The notes below the pieces were generated by a model. The model did no database searches, was not told the DNA's origin, and was given only the letters and a program-made list of their open reading frames with translations. From Clostridiales bacterium (GTDB lineage Bacteria; Bacillota; Clostridia; Christensenellales; Aristaeellaceae), in the NCBI GenBank assembly GCA_019419995.1, contig JAHZHZ010000017.1, forward strand, positions 1 through 51,174: DNA of 51,174 nucleotides, given 5' to 3'. Every line of letters begins with the position of its first letter. Position 1 is the first letter of the stretch. Both the position numbers and the translations under genes were made by a program. Shown in pieces: positions 40,983 through 50,520 of the stretch.

Positions 40983-41999
40983 ATGGAACAACAAATTCTT
41001 CAGCCGAAGAAGCGCATTTTCTCCGGCATCCAGCCCACCGGCAATCTCACGCTGGGCAACTATATCGGCGCGTTGCGCAATTTCAGCCTCCTTCAAGATC
41101 AGTATGACTGTCTGTATTCCATTGTGGACATGCATGCGATGACAGTGCGCCAAAATCCTGCGGAACTGCGCAAAGCCTGCCTGCGTACCATGGCCATTTT
41201 TATCGCCAGCGGCCTGGACCCCCGGAAGAACATCATCTACTTCCAGTCCCAGGTACCCCAGCATGCAGAATTGAGCTGGATTCTCAACTGCTTTACCTAT
41301 ATGGGTGAGCTGCAGCGCATGACTCAGTTCAAGGACAAATCTGCCAAGCATGCCGATAACATCAATGCCGGCCTCTTTACTTACCCCGTACTCATGGCGG
41401 CGGATATTCTGCTCTATCAGACGGATTTGGTGCCCATTGGCTCGGATCAGAAGCAACATCTGGAACTCTGCCGGGATGTAGCCGAGCGCTTTAACGCCAT
41501 CTATGGTGACGTATTCACCATCCCGGACGGTTACTTCCCCAAAGTAGGCGCACGGGTGATGAGCCTGCAGGAACCTACACGAAAAATGTCCAAATCCGAC
41601 CCCGAGGACACCTACATTGCCATTCTGGACAAGCCGGAAATTATTCGAAAAAAGTTGCGCCGCGCCGTAACCGACTGCGATAATGCGGTGGCTTTTGATC
41701 CGGAAAATAAGCCTGGAGTTTCCAATCTGATGAGCATTCTCTCAGCCCTCAGCGGTCTAAGTATGGAAGAAATCTCCGCTCAGTACGACGGCATGGGCTA
41801 TGGAAAATTCAAGGATGCAGTGGCAGACGCGGTGATCGCCGCACTGGAACCTATCCAGAAGCGCTATGAACAGATCAGCGCGGATAAAGCCTATCTGCAA
41901 GAAGTGCTCAGCGACGGCGCGCAGCGTGCTTCCAACCTGGCCCACAAGACTATGCTCAAAGTGCGCAAAAAAATCGGCTACGCTCCCTATAAGCTTTGA
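40983..41999 (+). CDS. trpS: Tryptophanyl-tRNA synthetase
   Basis: A 338-aa class I synthetase. The N-terminal FSGIQPTGNLTLGNYIGAL contains the HIGH-equivalent (TLGN), the middle has MAADILLYQTDLVPIGSDQKQHLELCRD, and RKMSKSDPEDTY is the KMSKS loop. Length is typical. The ATG at 40983 has GGGGAGG 11 nt upstream. Unlike cysS and leuS here, no T-box is visible before it. It leads a translation and rRNA-modification cluster. Confidence 0.96.
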   Translation: MEQQILQPKKRIFSGIQPTGNLTLGNYIGALRNFSLLQDQYDCLYSIVDMHAMTVRQNPAELRKACLRTMAIFIASGLDPRKNIIYFQSQVPQHAELSWILNCFTYMGELQRMTQFKDKSAKHADNINAGLFTYPVLMAADILLYQTDLVPIGSDQKQHLELCRDVAERFNAIYGDVFTIPDGYFPKVGARVMSLQEPTRKMSKSDPEDTYIAILDKPEIIRKKLRRAVTDCDNAVAFDPENKPGVSNLMSILSALSGLSMEEISAQYDGMGYGKFKDAVADAVIAALEPIQKRYEQISADKAYLQEVLSDGAQRASNLAHKTMLKVRKKIGYAPYKL

Positions 42000-42020
42000 T
42001 CTTAACCTTAACGATTTTGC

Positions 42021-42054
42021 GGGCCGCCCAATGTCAACAGCGTTGCGGCGGCCC
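42021..42054 (+). promoter_or_regulatory. GC-rich hairpin between trpS and rsmH
   Basis: Stem GGGCCGCC / GGCGGCCC (42021-42028 / 42047-42054), extended by CAA/TTG, without a T run. It may be a weak or factor-dependent terminator, or a processing signal; it ends 17 nt before the rsmH start codon. Confidence 0.6.
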
Positions 42055-42071
42055 TACCCATGAGGTACAAT

Positions 42072-43028
42072 ATGGAATTTCACCATCTGCCCGTACTGTT
42101 GAAGGAATGTCTCGACGGATTGAACATCCGGCCGGACGGAATTTACCTGGACTGTACCCTGGGCGGCGCAGGCCACTCCAGCGAAATCCTGAAGCGGCTT
42201 AACGGTGGGCGTCTCTTGGGCATAGACCGGGATGCAGACGCCATTGCCGCCGCCACAGCGCGCCTGGAACAGCTCAATCCCTCCGCACGTTTTACCGCCA
42301 TACGCGGCAATTTTCACGACGCAAAGGCACTCTTGGCCGATCAGGGTGTTGCAAAACTGGATGGCGTATTGGTGGATCTGGGCGTTTCCTCCCATCAGCT
42401 GGATTGCCGGGAGCGGGGCTTTTCCTACCATGAATCCGCCATCCTGGACATGCGCATGGACCAGTCTCAGGCCCTGGATGCCCGGCAGATCGTCAATGAA
42501 TGGAGCGAGGACGAGCTCACCCGCATTCTAAGGGACTACGGCGAGGAAAACTGGGCGCGACAAATTGCCCGGGTAATTTGCGACCGGCGGAAAAGTCAAA
42601 GCATTGAAACCACACAGGATCTGGTGGGGATTATAGATGCCGCCATTCCCAAAAAATTTCGCAGTCGGGATGGTTCTCACCCCGCTCGCAGAAGTTTTCA
42701 GGCCCTGCGCATCGCAGTCAACGACGAGTTAGATCCACTGGAGCCTTCCCTGCGGGATCTGGTATCAATGCTCCGCCCCGGGGGACGAATCTGCGTGATC
42801 AGCTTCCATTCCCTGGAGGATCGGATCGTCAAGAACTGTTTTAAGCGTCTGGCCGATCCCTGCACCTGCCCAAAGAGCCTTCCCGTCTGCGTGTGTGGAA
42901 AGAAACCGCAAATACGCCTGACCCCGCGCAAACCTATCACTGCCACGCCGGAAGAGCTAGCCGTCAATGTCCGAGCCCGCAGCGCAACCCTGCGCGTGGC
43001 AGAAAAACTCGCCTCGGATGAAGCGTAA
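42072..43028 (+). CDS. rsmH: 16S rRNA (cytosine1402-N4)-methyltransferase
   Basis: A 318-aa SAM-dependent enzyme (MraW) that makes N4-methyl-C1402 in the decoding centre. Motifs are FHHLPVLLKECLD, LDCTLGGAGHSSEIL, LDGVLVDLGVSSHQLD, ARRSFQALRIAVNDEL and CVISFHSLEDRIVK. The ATG at 42072 follows GAGG by 6 nt. It is normally the second gene of the division/cell-wall (dcw) cluster, after mraZ; here it stands instead beside trpS and other RNA-modification genes. Confidence 0.95.
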   Translation: MEFHHLPVLLKECLDGLNIRPDGIYLDCTLGGAGHSSEILKRLNGGRLLGIDRDADAIAAATARLEQLNPSARFTAIRGNFHDAKALLADQGVAKLDGVLVDLGVSSHQLDCRERGFSYHESAILDMRMDQSQALDARQIVNEWSEDELTRILRDYGEENWARQIARVICDRRKSQSIETTQDLVGIIDAAIPKKFRSRDGSHPARRSFQALRIAVNDELDPLEPSLRDLVSMLRPGGRICVISFHSLEDRIVKNCFKRLADPCTCPKSLPVCVCGKKPQIRLTPRKPITATPEELAVNVRARSATLRVAEKLASDEA

Positions 43029-43182
43029 TGAAGAGCGCCTTGAGGTGCATTCCGAGCGCAGGCAGAAATATTGAAAAATATCTGCTGAAACTGAGCATTG
43101 GTTGCATAAACCATCTGACTGGCAAAGATTCCTGATAACTACACTTTCAGCGCTGCACCTGCAAGGGTTCTCAGGAGGATCG

Positions 43183-44388
43183 ATGCCAACCGTACGTCCT
43201 TCGCCTGACCGTCTATTTCACGGAAATCCGCCAAAGCGATTCGATCTGGTCAAAACGGCGGTATCAGAAGGACCGGCCTACCCCAGAAAAGGAGGATTTA
43301 TGAAGGCATTGGACACTCCTTCCGGCCAGATTCCTCTGCCGGCTTTTTTCCCGGACGCCACCTATGCTGCTGTGCGTGCCGCTGCATTCGACGAAGTGGA
43401 GCACGCCGGCTTGTTTGGCTGTGAAATGAACAGTTATCATTTGATGACTAAGCCTGGAGCAAAGCTGATCAAGGCGCTGGGCGGCTTGCACGGCTTTTCC
43501 GGTTACCGGGGCGTCATTCTGACGGATTCCGGAGGATTTCAGCTCTATTCCCTGATCCGAGAAAACCCTGAATATGGCGAAATCAGAGAAAAAGAGATCA
43601 TTTTCCGGCCTGATAGGGGGCGGGAAAAGCTCAGCTTCACGCCGGAGAAGTGCATTCAGGCTCAATTTCAATACGGGTCGGACATCATGATGGCACTGGA
43701 TATGTGCACCCACCCCGAAGATAGTGCAGAGGTTCAGCGACGCAGCGTAGAATTGACCGTCGCCTGGAGCCGCCGCTGCCGGGCTGAATACGACAAACTC
43801 TCTGCGCGCCTTCCCCAGGAACGTCGTCCCCTACTCTTTGGCATCGTTCAGGGAGGCGCAGATCCCCAATTGCGCAAAGAATGCGGACATCGGCTGGAAG
43901 AGATTGGTTTTGACGGCTACGGCTTTGGCGGCTGGCCGCTGGGCGCAGCGGGAGAATTGCGTCCCGATGTATTGCAGATGGCCGCTGACGCTATGCCTGA
44001 GGGAAAGGTAAAATACGCCATGGGTCTGGGGCGACCTGAGGAAATCGTAGCCTGCGTAAAGATGGGATATTCCCTCTTTGACTGTGTCATTCCCACCCGA
44101 GAGGCCCGCCATCAGCGGCTCTACGTGTTCAATCCGGGCTGTGAAACCCCTGACGCCGTGCGGGATGAAGGTGCAAAATTTTATCACTTCCACTACGCCA
44201 TGGATGATAAGCACGCCAGAGACGGGCGGGCAGTGGATGAAAATTGCGACTGCGAACTCTGCCGTCGCCACTCCCGGGCGTATCTGCACCATCTCTTTAA
44301 GGTAAACGATCCCTCCGCCATGCGCCTGGCAACGGCGCACAATCTGCGCTTTTACGGCCGCCTGATGGAGCTATTGCGACATGAATAA
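43183..44388 (+). CDS. Divergent tRNA-guanine transglycosylase family protein
   Basis: A 401-aa TIM-barrel base exchanger. Family blocks are ILTDSGGFQLYSL, FGIVQGGADPQLRKECGHRL, GYGFGGWPLG (usually IGGLxVG), YAMGLGRPEEIV and FDCVIPTREARHQRLYVFN with the nucleophilic aspartate. The zinc site is CDCELCRRHSRAYLHHLF. It differs enough from bacterial Tgt to be a separate subgroup. I chose the ATG at 43183 after AGGAGG because FDLVKTA and GGFMKALDTPSG align with the usual Tgt N-terminus; an ATG at 43300 with another AGGAGG would give 362 aa. The interval 43029-43182 has only a small imperfect hairpin. It overlaps the next gene by 8 nt. Confidence 0.85.
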   Translation: MPTVRPSPDRLFHGNPPKRFDLVKTAVSEGPAYPRKGGFMKALDTPSGQIPLPAFFPDATYAAVRAAAFDEVEHAGLFGCEMNSYHLMTKPGAKLIKALGGLHGFSGYRGVILTDSGGFQLYSLIRENPEYGEIREKEIIFRPDRGREKLSFTPEKCIQAQFQYGSDIMMALDMCTHPEDSAEVQRRSVELTVAWSRRCRAEYDKLSARLPQERRPLLFGIVQGGADPQLRKECGHRLEEIGFDGYGFGGWPLGAAGELRPDVLQMAADAMPEGKVKYAMGLGRPEEIVACVKMGYSLFDCVIPTREARHQRLYVFNPGCETPDAVRDEGAKFYHFHYAMDDKHARDGRAVDENCDCELCRRHSRAYLHHLFKVNDPSAMRLATAHNLRFYGRLMELLRHE

Positions 44389-45133
44389 CGAATCTTTGGA
44401 ACGACTGCTCACCTCCCGCAAATATCGAGAGGTATGTCCGGAAACTATCCGGCGCATCTGGGAGGAATGTCAGGGTAGGTATCGCCGGGAAAAAGATGCT
44501 CAGAAAGCTGTGCGCGAACAGTTGCACGGCATCACCGGTGCCTTCTGGAATGAGGGAGAGTACCGTCACGCTTTGGATTTGCTGGAAGGCGGAGATTGGG
44601 AAAAATTGCTTCCCCTCCATGCATCTACTCGGGAACGCATGCCTCTGGAGCGTATGGACGACACCTATGGGCGACTGTGGAAAATCTGCAATGAACCCCA
44701 AAGCATTCTGGATCTTGCCTGCGGGCTCAACCCCGTGTATCTCGCCTACCGCCATCCCACCACCCCTGTTGATGCCATAGATATCAACGGCCAGTGCGTG
44801 CGTCTGTTGCAACGCCTTCCCAATGTGCGAGCGAAGCTGGGGGATCTGCTTTGCGAAAATGGTATTCCTGTGGAACATCACCACATCGCCCTGCTTTTCA
44901 AGGTCCTTCCACTGTTGGAGCGCCAGAAACGAGGCTCTGCAGCGGCAGTAATGGCGTGTATAAACGCGCAATATCTGGTCGTATCCTTTCCTACGCGCAG
45001 TTTGAGCGGTCGGAATGTGGGAATGGAAGAGCATTATTCCCGTTGGATGCAGGAAAATCTGCCTGCTGACCGCCGTATCGAAGACCGTTTTTCCACAGAC
45101 AATGAACTGTTCTATGTATTAAAGGAGCTTTAG
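44381..45133 (+). CDS. Arm/Rmt (FmrO) family 16S rRNA methyltransferase
   Basis: A 250-aa SAM-dependent methyltransferase. It shares the full motif order of ArmA/RmtB-type enzymes: LLTSRKYREVCPETI, EQLHGITGAF, LLPLHASTRERM, SILDLACGLNP (SAM loop), DAIDING, ALLFKVLPLLERQ, VVSFPTRSLSGRNVGMEEHYSRW and STDNELFYVLKEL. Known members methylate N7 of G1405 in 16S rRNA and give high-level resistance to 4,6-linked aminoglycosides. Whether this chromosomal homologue does so is unknown. It overlaps the Tgt-like gene by 8 nt and lies 2 nt before rsmI, so it is part of an RNA-modification operon rather than a mobile resistance unit. Confidence 0.9.
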   Translation: MNNESLERLLTSRKYREVCPETIRRIWEECQGRYRREKDAQKAVREQLHGITGAFWNEGEYRHALDLLEGGDWEKLLPLHASTRERMPLERMDDTYGRLWKICNEPQSILDLACGLNPVYLAYRHPTTPVDAIDINGQCVRLLQRLPNVRAKLGDLLCENGIPVEHHHIALLFKVLPLLERQKRGSAAAVMACINAQYLVVSFPTRSLSGRNVGMEEHYSRWMQENLPADRRIEDRFSTDNELFYVLKEL

Positions 45134-45135
45134 AC

Positions 45136-45996
45136 ATGCCCAAGCTTTACGTGGTTGCCACCCCCATCGGGAATCTGGAAGATCTGAGCCCCAGAATGCG
45201 TCTGGCCATCGAATCCAGTGACCTCATTGCCGCAGAGGATACTCGCGTGACCATGAAATTGCTCAACCACTGGGAAATTCACCGCCCGATGATCTCCTGC
45301 CACCGCCACAATGAGGAGAACAAAGCACCGCAGATAATTGAACGCATGCTGTCAGAAGATCTCACGGTAGCCCTCACCTGCGACGCGGGCACGCCCGGTA
45401 TATCTGACCCCGGCCACCTGCTGGTGGATGCCGCCTGGGCAGCCGGCATTCCTGTAGAACCGGTGTGTGGTCCTTCGGCAGTGGTGACCGCCATCTCAGT
45501 TTCGGGAATGAATGCCCGGGAATTTGCCTTTTACGGCTTTCTTCCCCGAGAGAGAAAAGCACTTCGTGAGAAGTTGGACGTCATCCGGCGCAGCGGTGTC
45601 CCCATCGCTGTCTTTTATGAATCCCCCCACCGGGTATTGGATTTAATTCGCTGCCTAGTGGAACAGTGGCCCGGCTGCCGCCTGTGCATATGTTCCGATT
45701 TAAGCAAAAAATTTGAAAGGATCTATCGGGGTTCCGGGCAGGAAGTGCTCAATGAGATGGAAGCCAATTCTAATCTGGAAAAGGGAGAGTATTGTATTGT
45801 CGCCGATCTATCTACTTTGCCTCCTGCAGAAGAAAATACCCCGGCTGTCAGCCCCATGGTTCTGATGCTGGCGGAGATCTTGGAAAATGACGCCACTATC
45901 TCGCAAGCTGCTTCCTTGGCCCTGGAAAAGGGTTGTTCCCGCAACGACGTGTATCGTGCAAAGCTCAAGCTGCAAGATCTTTTTGAGGAAGAGTAG
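45136..45996 (+). CDS. rsmI: 16S rRNA (cytidine1402-2'-O)-methyltransferase
   Basis: A 286-aa tetrapyrrole-methylase-fold enzyme that 2'-O-methylates C1402. Motifs are LYVVATPIGNLEDLSPR, AAEDTRVT, CDAGTPGISDPGHLLV, GPSAVVTA, FYGFLPR and FYESPHRV. The start ATG is 2 nt after the preceding stop, with AAAGGAG inside the previous gene. It and RsmH act on the same nucleotide. Confidence 0.96.
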   Translation: MPKLYVVATPIGNLEDLSPRMRLAIESSDLIAAEDTRVTMKLLNHWEIHRPMISCHRHNEENKAPQIIERMLSEDLTVALTCDAGTPGISDPGHLLVDAAWAAGIPVEPVCGPSAVVTAISVSGMNAREFAFYGFLPRERKALREKLDVIRRSGVPIAVFYESPHRVLDLIRCLVEQWPGCRLCICSDLSKKFERIYRGSGQEVLNEMEANSNLEKGEYCIVADLSTLPPAEENTPAVSPMVLMLAEILENDATISQAASLALEKGCSRNDVYRAKLKLQDLFEEE

Positions 45997-46079
45997 CGCA
46001 TATACACGGGCCGTGCCCATGCTTTCCCAGAATTTCGCCAGATAATTTCGCAAAAATTTGAAAAAAAGATAAAATGATC

Positions 46080-46108
46080 TTGCAATGTCTGGGAATACAT
46101 GCTATAAT
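46080..46108 (+). promoter_or_regulatory. secG promoter
   Basis: TTGCAA (46080-46085), 17-nt spacer, TATAAT (46103-46108) preceded by TGC. No strong terminator was seen between rsmI and this promoter. Confidence 0.88.
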
Positions 46109-46148
46109 GCTCAAGTATGTTGTGTTGATATGCTAAGGAGGATGTTCG

Positions 46149-46589
46149 ATGTCTGCTGTATCCGTTATTCTTGATATTGTACTGATTTTGATTTCCATTG
46201 TATTGATTGCCGCGGTACTGATGCAGCAGGGTCAGCGTCAGGGGCTGGGTGCCATTTCCGGCGGCGCTGAGACTTTCTTCGGAAAAAATAAGGCTCGTGG
46301 CCTCGATGCCAAACTCGCCAAGATCACCAAGATGGCGGCAGTTGCTTTTATCGTGCTGGCGATTGTAACTACCATCGTCGTCTCTCACAATGGTACTTCT
46401 GCAGCGGGTGTGGATGAGGTAACGCAGAGCGTTTTGGATTCTCTGGAGAATGATGCCGCTACGGTGGAAACCACCAGCGAACCCGCAGCAGAAAGCACGG
46501 ACGAAGTTGAAGGCGAGTCTGTAAGCGAAGCCGTGGATGAAACTACGGAGGAACCTGTCGAAGCTACTGCAACTACTGCAGCCGAATAA
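46149..46589 (+). CDS. secG: Preprotein translocase subunit SecG with long acidic tail
   Basis: A 146-aa membrane subunit of the SecYEG channel. Two membrane helices (VILDIVLILISIVLIAAVLMQ and MAAVAFIVLAIVTTIVVS) flank the conserved loop GQRQGLGAISGGAETFFGKNKARGLDAKLAKITK. SecG is usually about 75-80 residues; here residues 85-146 form an acidic, threonine-rich tail (ENDAATVETTSEPAAESTDEVEGE and onward). In the usual topology both ends face outside, so the tail would be extracellular. The ATG follows AAGGAGG. Confidence 0.93.
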   Translation: MSAVSVILDIVLILISIVLIAAVLMQQGQRQGLGAISGGAETFFGKNKARGLDAKLAKITKMAAVAFIVLAIVTTIVVSHNGTSAAGVDEVTQSVLDSLENDAATVETTSEPAAESTDEVEGESVSEAVDETTEEPVEATATTAAE

Positions 46590-46603
46590 ATCTTTCAGGA
46601 CTG

Positions 46604-46636
46604 AAGAGGACGTGCGCAAGCACGTCCTCTTGGTTT
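46604..46636 (+). terminator. secG terminator
   Basis: 12-bp stem AAGAGGACGTGC / GCACGTCCTCTT (46604-46615 / 46620-46631) with a GCAA loop, then GGTTT. Confidence 0.88.
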
Positions 46637-46654
46637 ACATCAGTACTTTTTAAC

Positions 46655-46684
46655 TTGACAATACATTGTTTTCGCTCTTATAAT
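46655..46684 (+). promoter_or_regulatory. leuS promoter
   Basis: Consensus TTGACA (46655-46660), 18-nt spacer, TATAAT (46679-46684). Confidence 0.9.
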
Positions 46685-46690
46685 GAAGGA

Positions 46691-46907
46691 GCTGTGAAGG
46701 AAAGCAGTAAGCGGAGTACGGATTCCACAGAGAGTTGCCGGTGGCTGCGAGGCAACATTCCCGTCTGCTGAACTCATTCTGGAGCATCCCCCATGGGGCG
46801 GCCGCCGCCGTTATCCGGCCATGAGTGGGTCCGTCTGGGATCAATAAAGAGTGGTACCGCGAAAGGCTTGCCTTCCGTCTCTTTGACCGGAGACGGATAT
46901 TTTTTAT
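46691..46907 (+). promoter_or_regulatory. T-box riboswitch (leucine) controlling leuS
   Basis: The T-box core AGAGTGGTACCGCG lies at about 46848-46861. The terminator is TCCGTCTC / GAGACGGA (46874-46881 / 46890-46897) followed by TATTTTTTA. In stem I the sequence GAA-CTC-A carries the Leu codon CTC at 46773-46775 as specifier, followed by TTCTGGAGC, parallel to the cysS leader. Uncharged tRNA-Leu (GAG anticodon) should turn on leuS. Confidence 0.93.
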
Positions 46908-46951
46908 TCTGACGGCCCGAACCCGCGAATATAAATGCAAAAGGAGCGTTT

Positions 46952-49375
<2,424 letters not shown>

Positions 49376-49451
49376 CAAACGCAACCGCTGTCCACCTACG
49401 CCCCAGCCGGGGCTCAGAATCTAGAAAATAATGATTGAGGTGATCGTTTCG

Positions 49452-50258
49452 ATGAATACCCTTCAGGCCTTCATTTTGGGTGCCGTACAGGGATTGACCG
49501 AATTTCTGCCGATCAGTTCTTCAGGACATCTGCTGCTGCTGGAAAAGTTGATGGGTATTTCTCCTGAGAGCGGAGATCTGCTGCTGCTGAACATCCTGCT
49601 GCATTTCGGTACCCTCGCCGCAGTGGTCATGGTGTACTGGAAGCGGATTTGGAACATGATCTGCCATCCTATACAATCCGAACTCAAGTTTCTGGTGCTG
49701 GCTACCGTTCCCGCGGTAATCGCCGCGCTGGTAGTAGATTTCAGCGACGCTTTTGAAGGTCAGTTCATCATCTGGTCCTTCTATCTGACCAGCGTTGTGC
49801 TGGTGGCAGGTACCACCATCAACAAACAGCGTCGTCGCAATCACAGCCTGCACAAATCAGTGCGTTGGACCGATGCGCTGGCCATGGGCGTGATGCAAGC
49901 CGTAGCCATCCTTCCCGGCCTCTCCCGCTCCGGCAGCACAATTTCCGGCGGTGTTGCCAGTGGCCTGTCCCGTAAGCGCGCCGCAGACTTTGCCTTTTTA
50001 ATGTCCATTCCGGCGATTCTCGGCTCTGCCGTTCTGGAACTGAAGGATGTCATCTTTGGAGAGGGCACTTACAGTCTGCATCTGCTGCCCACCATAGTGG
50101 GCGTTGTGGCTGCCGCCGTGTTTGGATTGCTGGCCATCAAGGGATTCCTGGCTTTGATTCGCAAGGTAAGCATGAATGTGTTCGCCGTCTATACCTTCCT
50201 GCTGGGCACCTTCCTGCTGCTGAACAAATATCTGTTTCAGTGGATCGAATTATTCTGA
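49452..50258 (+). CDS. uppP: Undecaprenyl-diphosphate phosphatase
   Basis: A 268-aa polytopic membrane phosphatase (BacA) that recycles the C55 lipid carrier for peptidoglycan synthesis; it also gives bacitracin tolerance. Signatures are QGLTEFLPISSSGHLLLLE near the N-terminus and ILPGLSRSGSTISGGVASGLSRKRAADFAFLMSIPAI in the middle. The ATG at 49452 follows GAGGTGA by 8 nt; an ATG seven codons earlier lacks a ribosome binding site. It lies 76 nt after leuS, possibly in the same transcript. Confidence 0.95.
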   Translation: MNTLQAFILGAVQGLTEFLPISSSGHLLLLEKLMGISPESGDLLLLNILLHFGTLAAVVMVYWKRIWNMICHPIQSELKFLVLATVPAVIAALVVDFSDAFEGQFIIWSFYLTSVVLVAGTTINKQRRRNHSLHKSVRWTDALAMGVMQAVAILPGLSRSGSTISGGVASGLSRKRAADFAFLMSIPAILGSAVLELKDVIFGEGTYSLHLLPTIVGVVAAAVFGLLAIKGFLALIRKVSMNVFAVYTFLLGTFLLLNKYLFQWIELF

Positions 50259-50268
50259 CCTAGCTTTT

Positions 50269-50305
50269 AGGGGGGAAGTCACACCGTGTGGCTTTCCCCT
50301 TTCTT
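50269..50305 (+). terminator. uppP terminator
   Basis: Long stem of about 14 bp (GGGGGAAGTCACAC against GTGTGGCTTTCCCC) ending in CCTTTCTT. The region after it up to 50370 is plain AT-rich spacer. Confidence 0.85.
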
Positions 50306-50370
50306 GTGAATTGATTTTGCAGATCAATATCCAAAATCCAATCCAATCAGCAAAAATTAACATTTACGCC

Positions 50371-50400
50371 TTGTTTCTTTCTACTCACCTGTGGTATAAT
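50371..50400 (+). promoter_or_regulatory. rpsB promoter
   Basis: TTGTTT (50371-50376), 18-nt spacer, TATAAT (50395-50400) with TGG before it (extended -10). Confidence 0.82.
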
Positions 50401-50406
50401 CTTTCA

Positions 50407-50520
50407 GGACAAAATTGAGTGTCCAAAACACACCTGTTCGGATTCGTGCGGCGGTTGCCTTTCAGGTGCCGTTCGGAGAAGATGGACAGGGAGGTTTTAA
50501 ACAGAAGGAGGAAACCCAAA
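50407..50520 (+). promoter_or_regulatory. Structured rpsB leader, possible r-protein autoregulatory element
   Basis: The untranslated leader is about 114 nt. TGTCCA (50420-50425) can pair with TGGACA (50483-50488), enclosing ACCTG/CAGGT and a GCGGCGG/GCCG-rich interior. The AGGAGG lies just downstream. A closing stem around nested pairings is typical of ribosomal-protein leaders; binding by S2 is inference. Confidence 0.55.
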
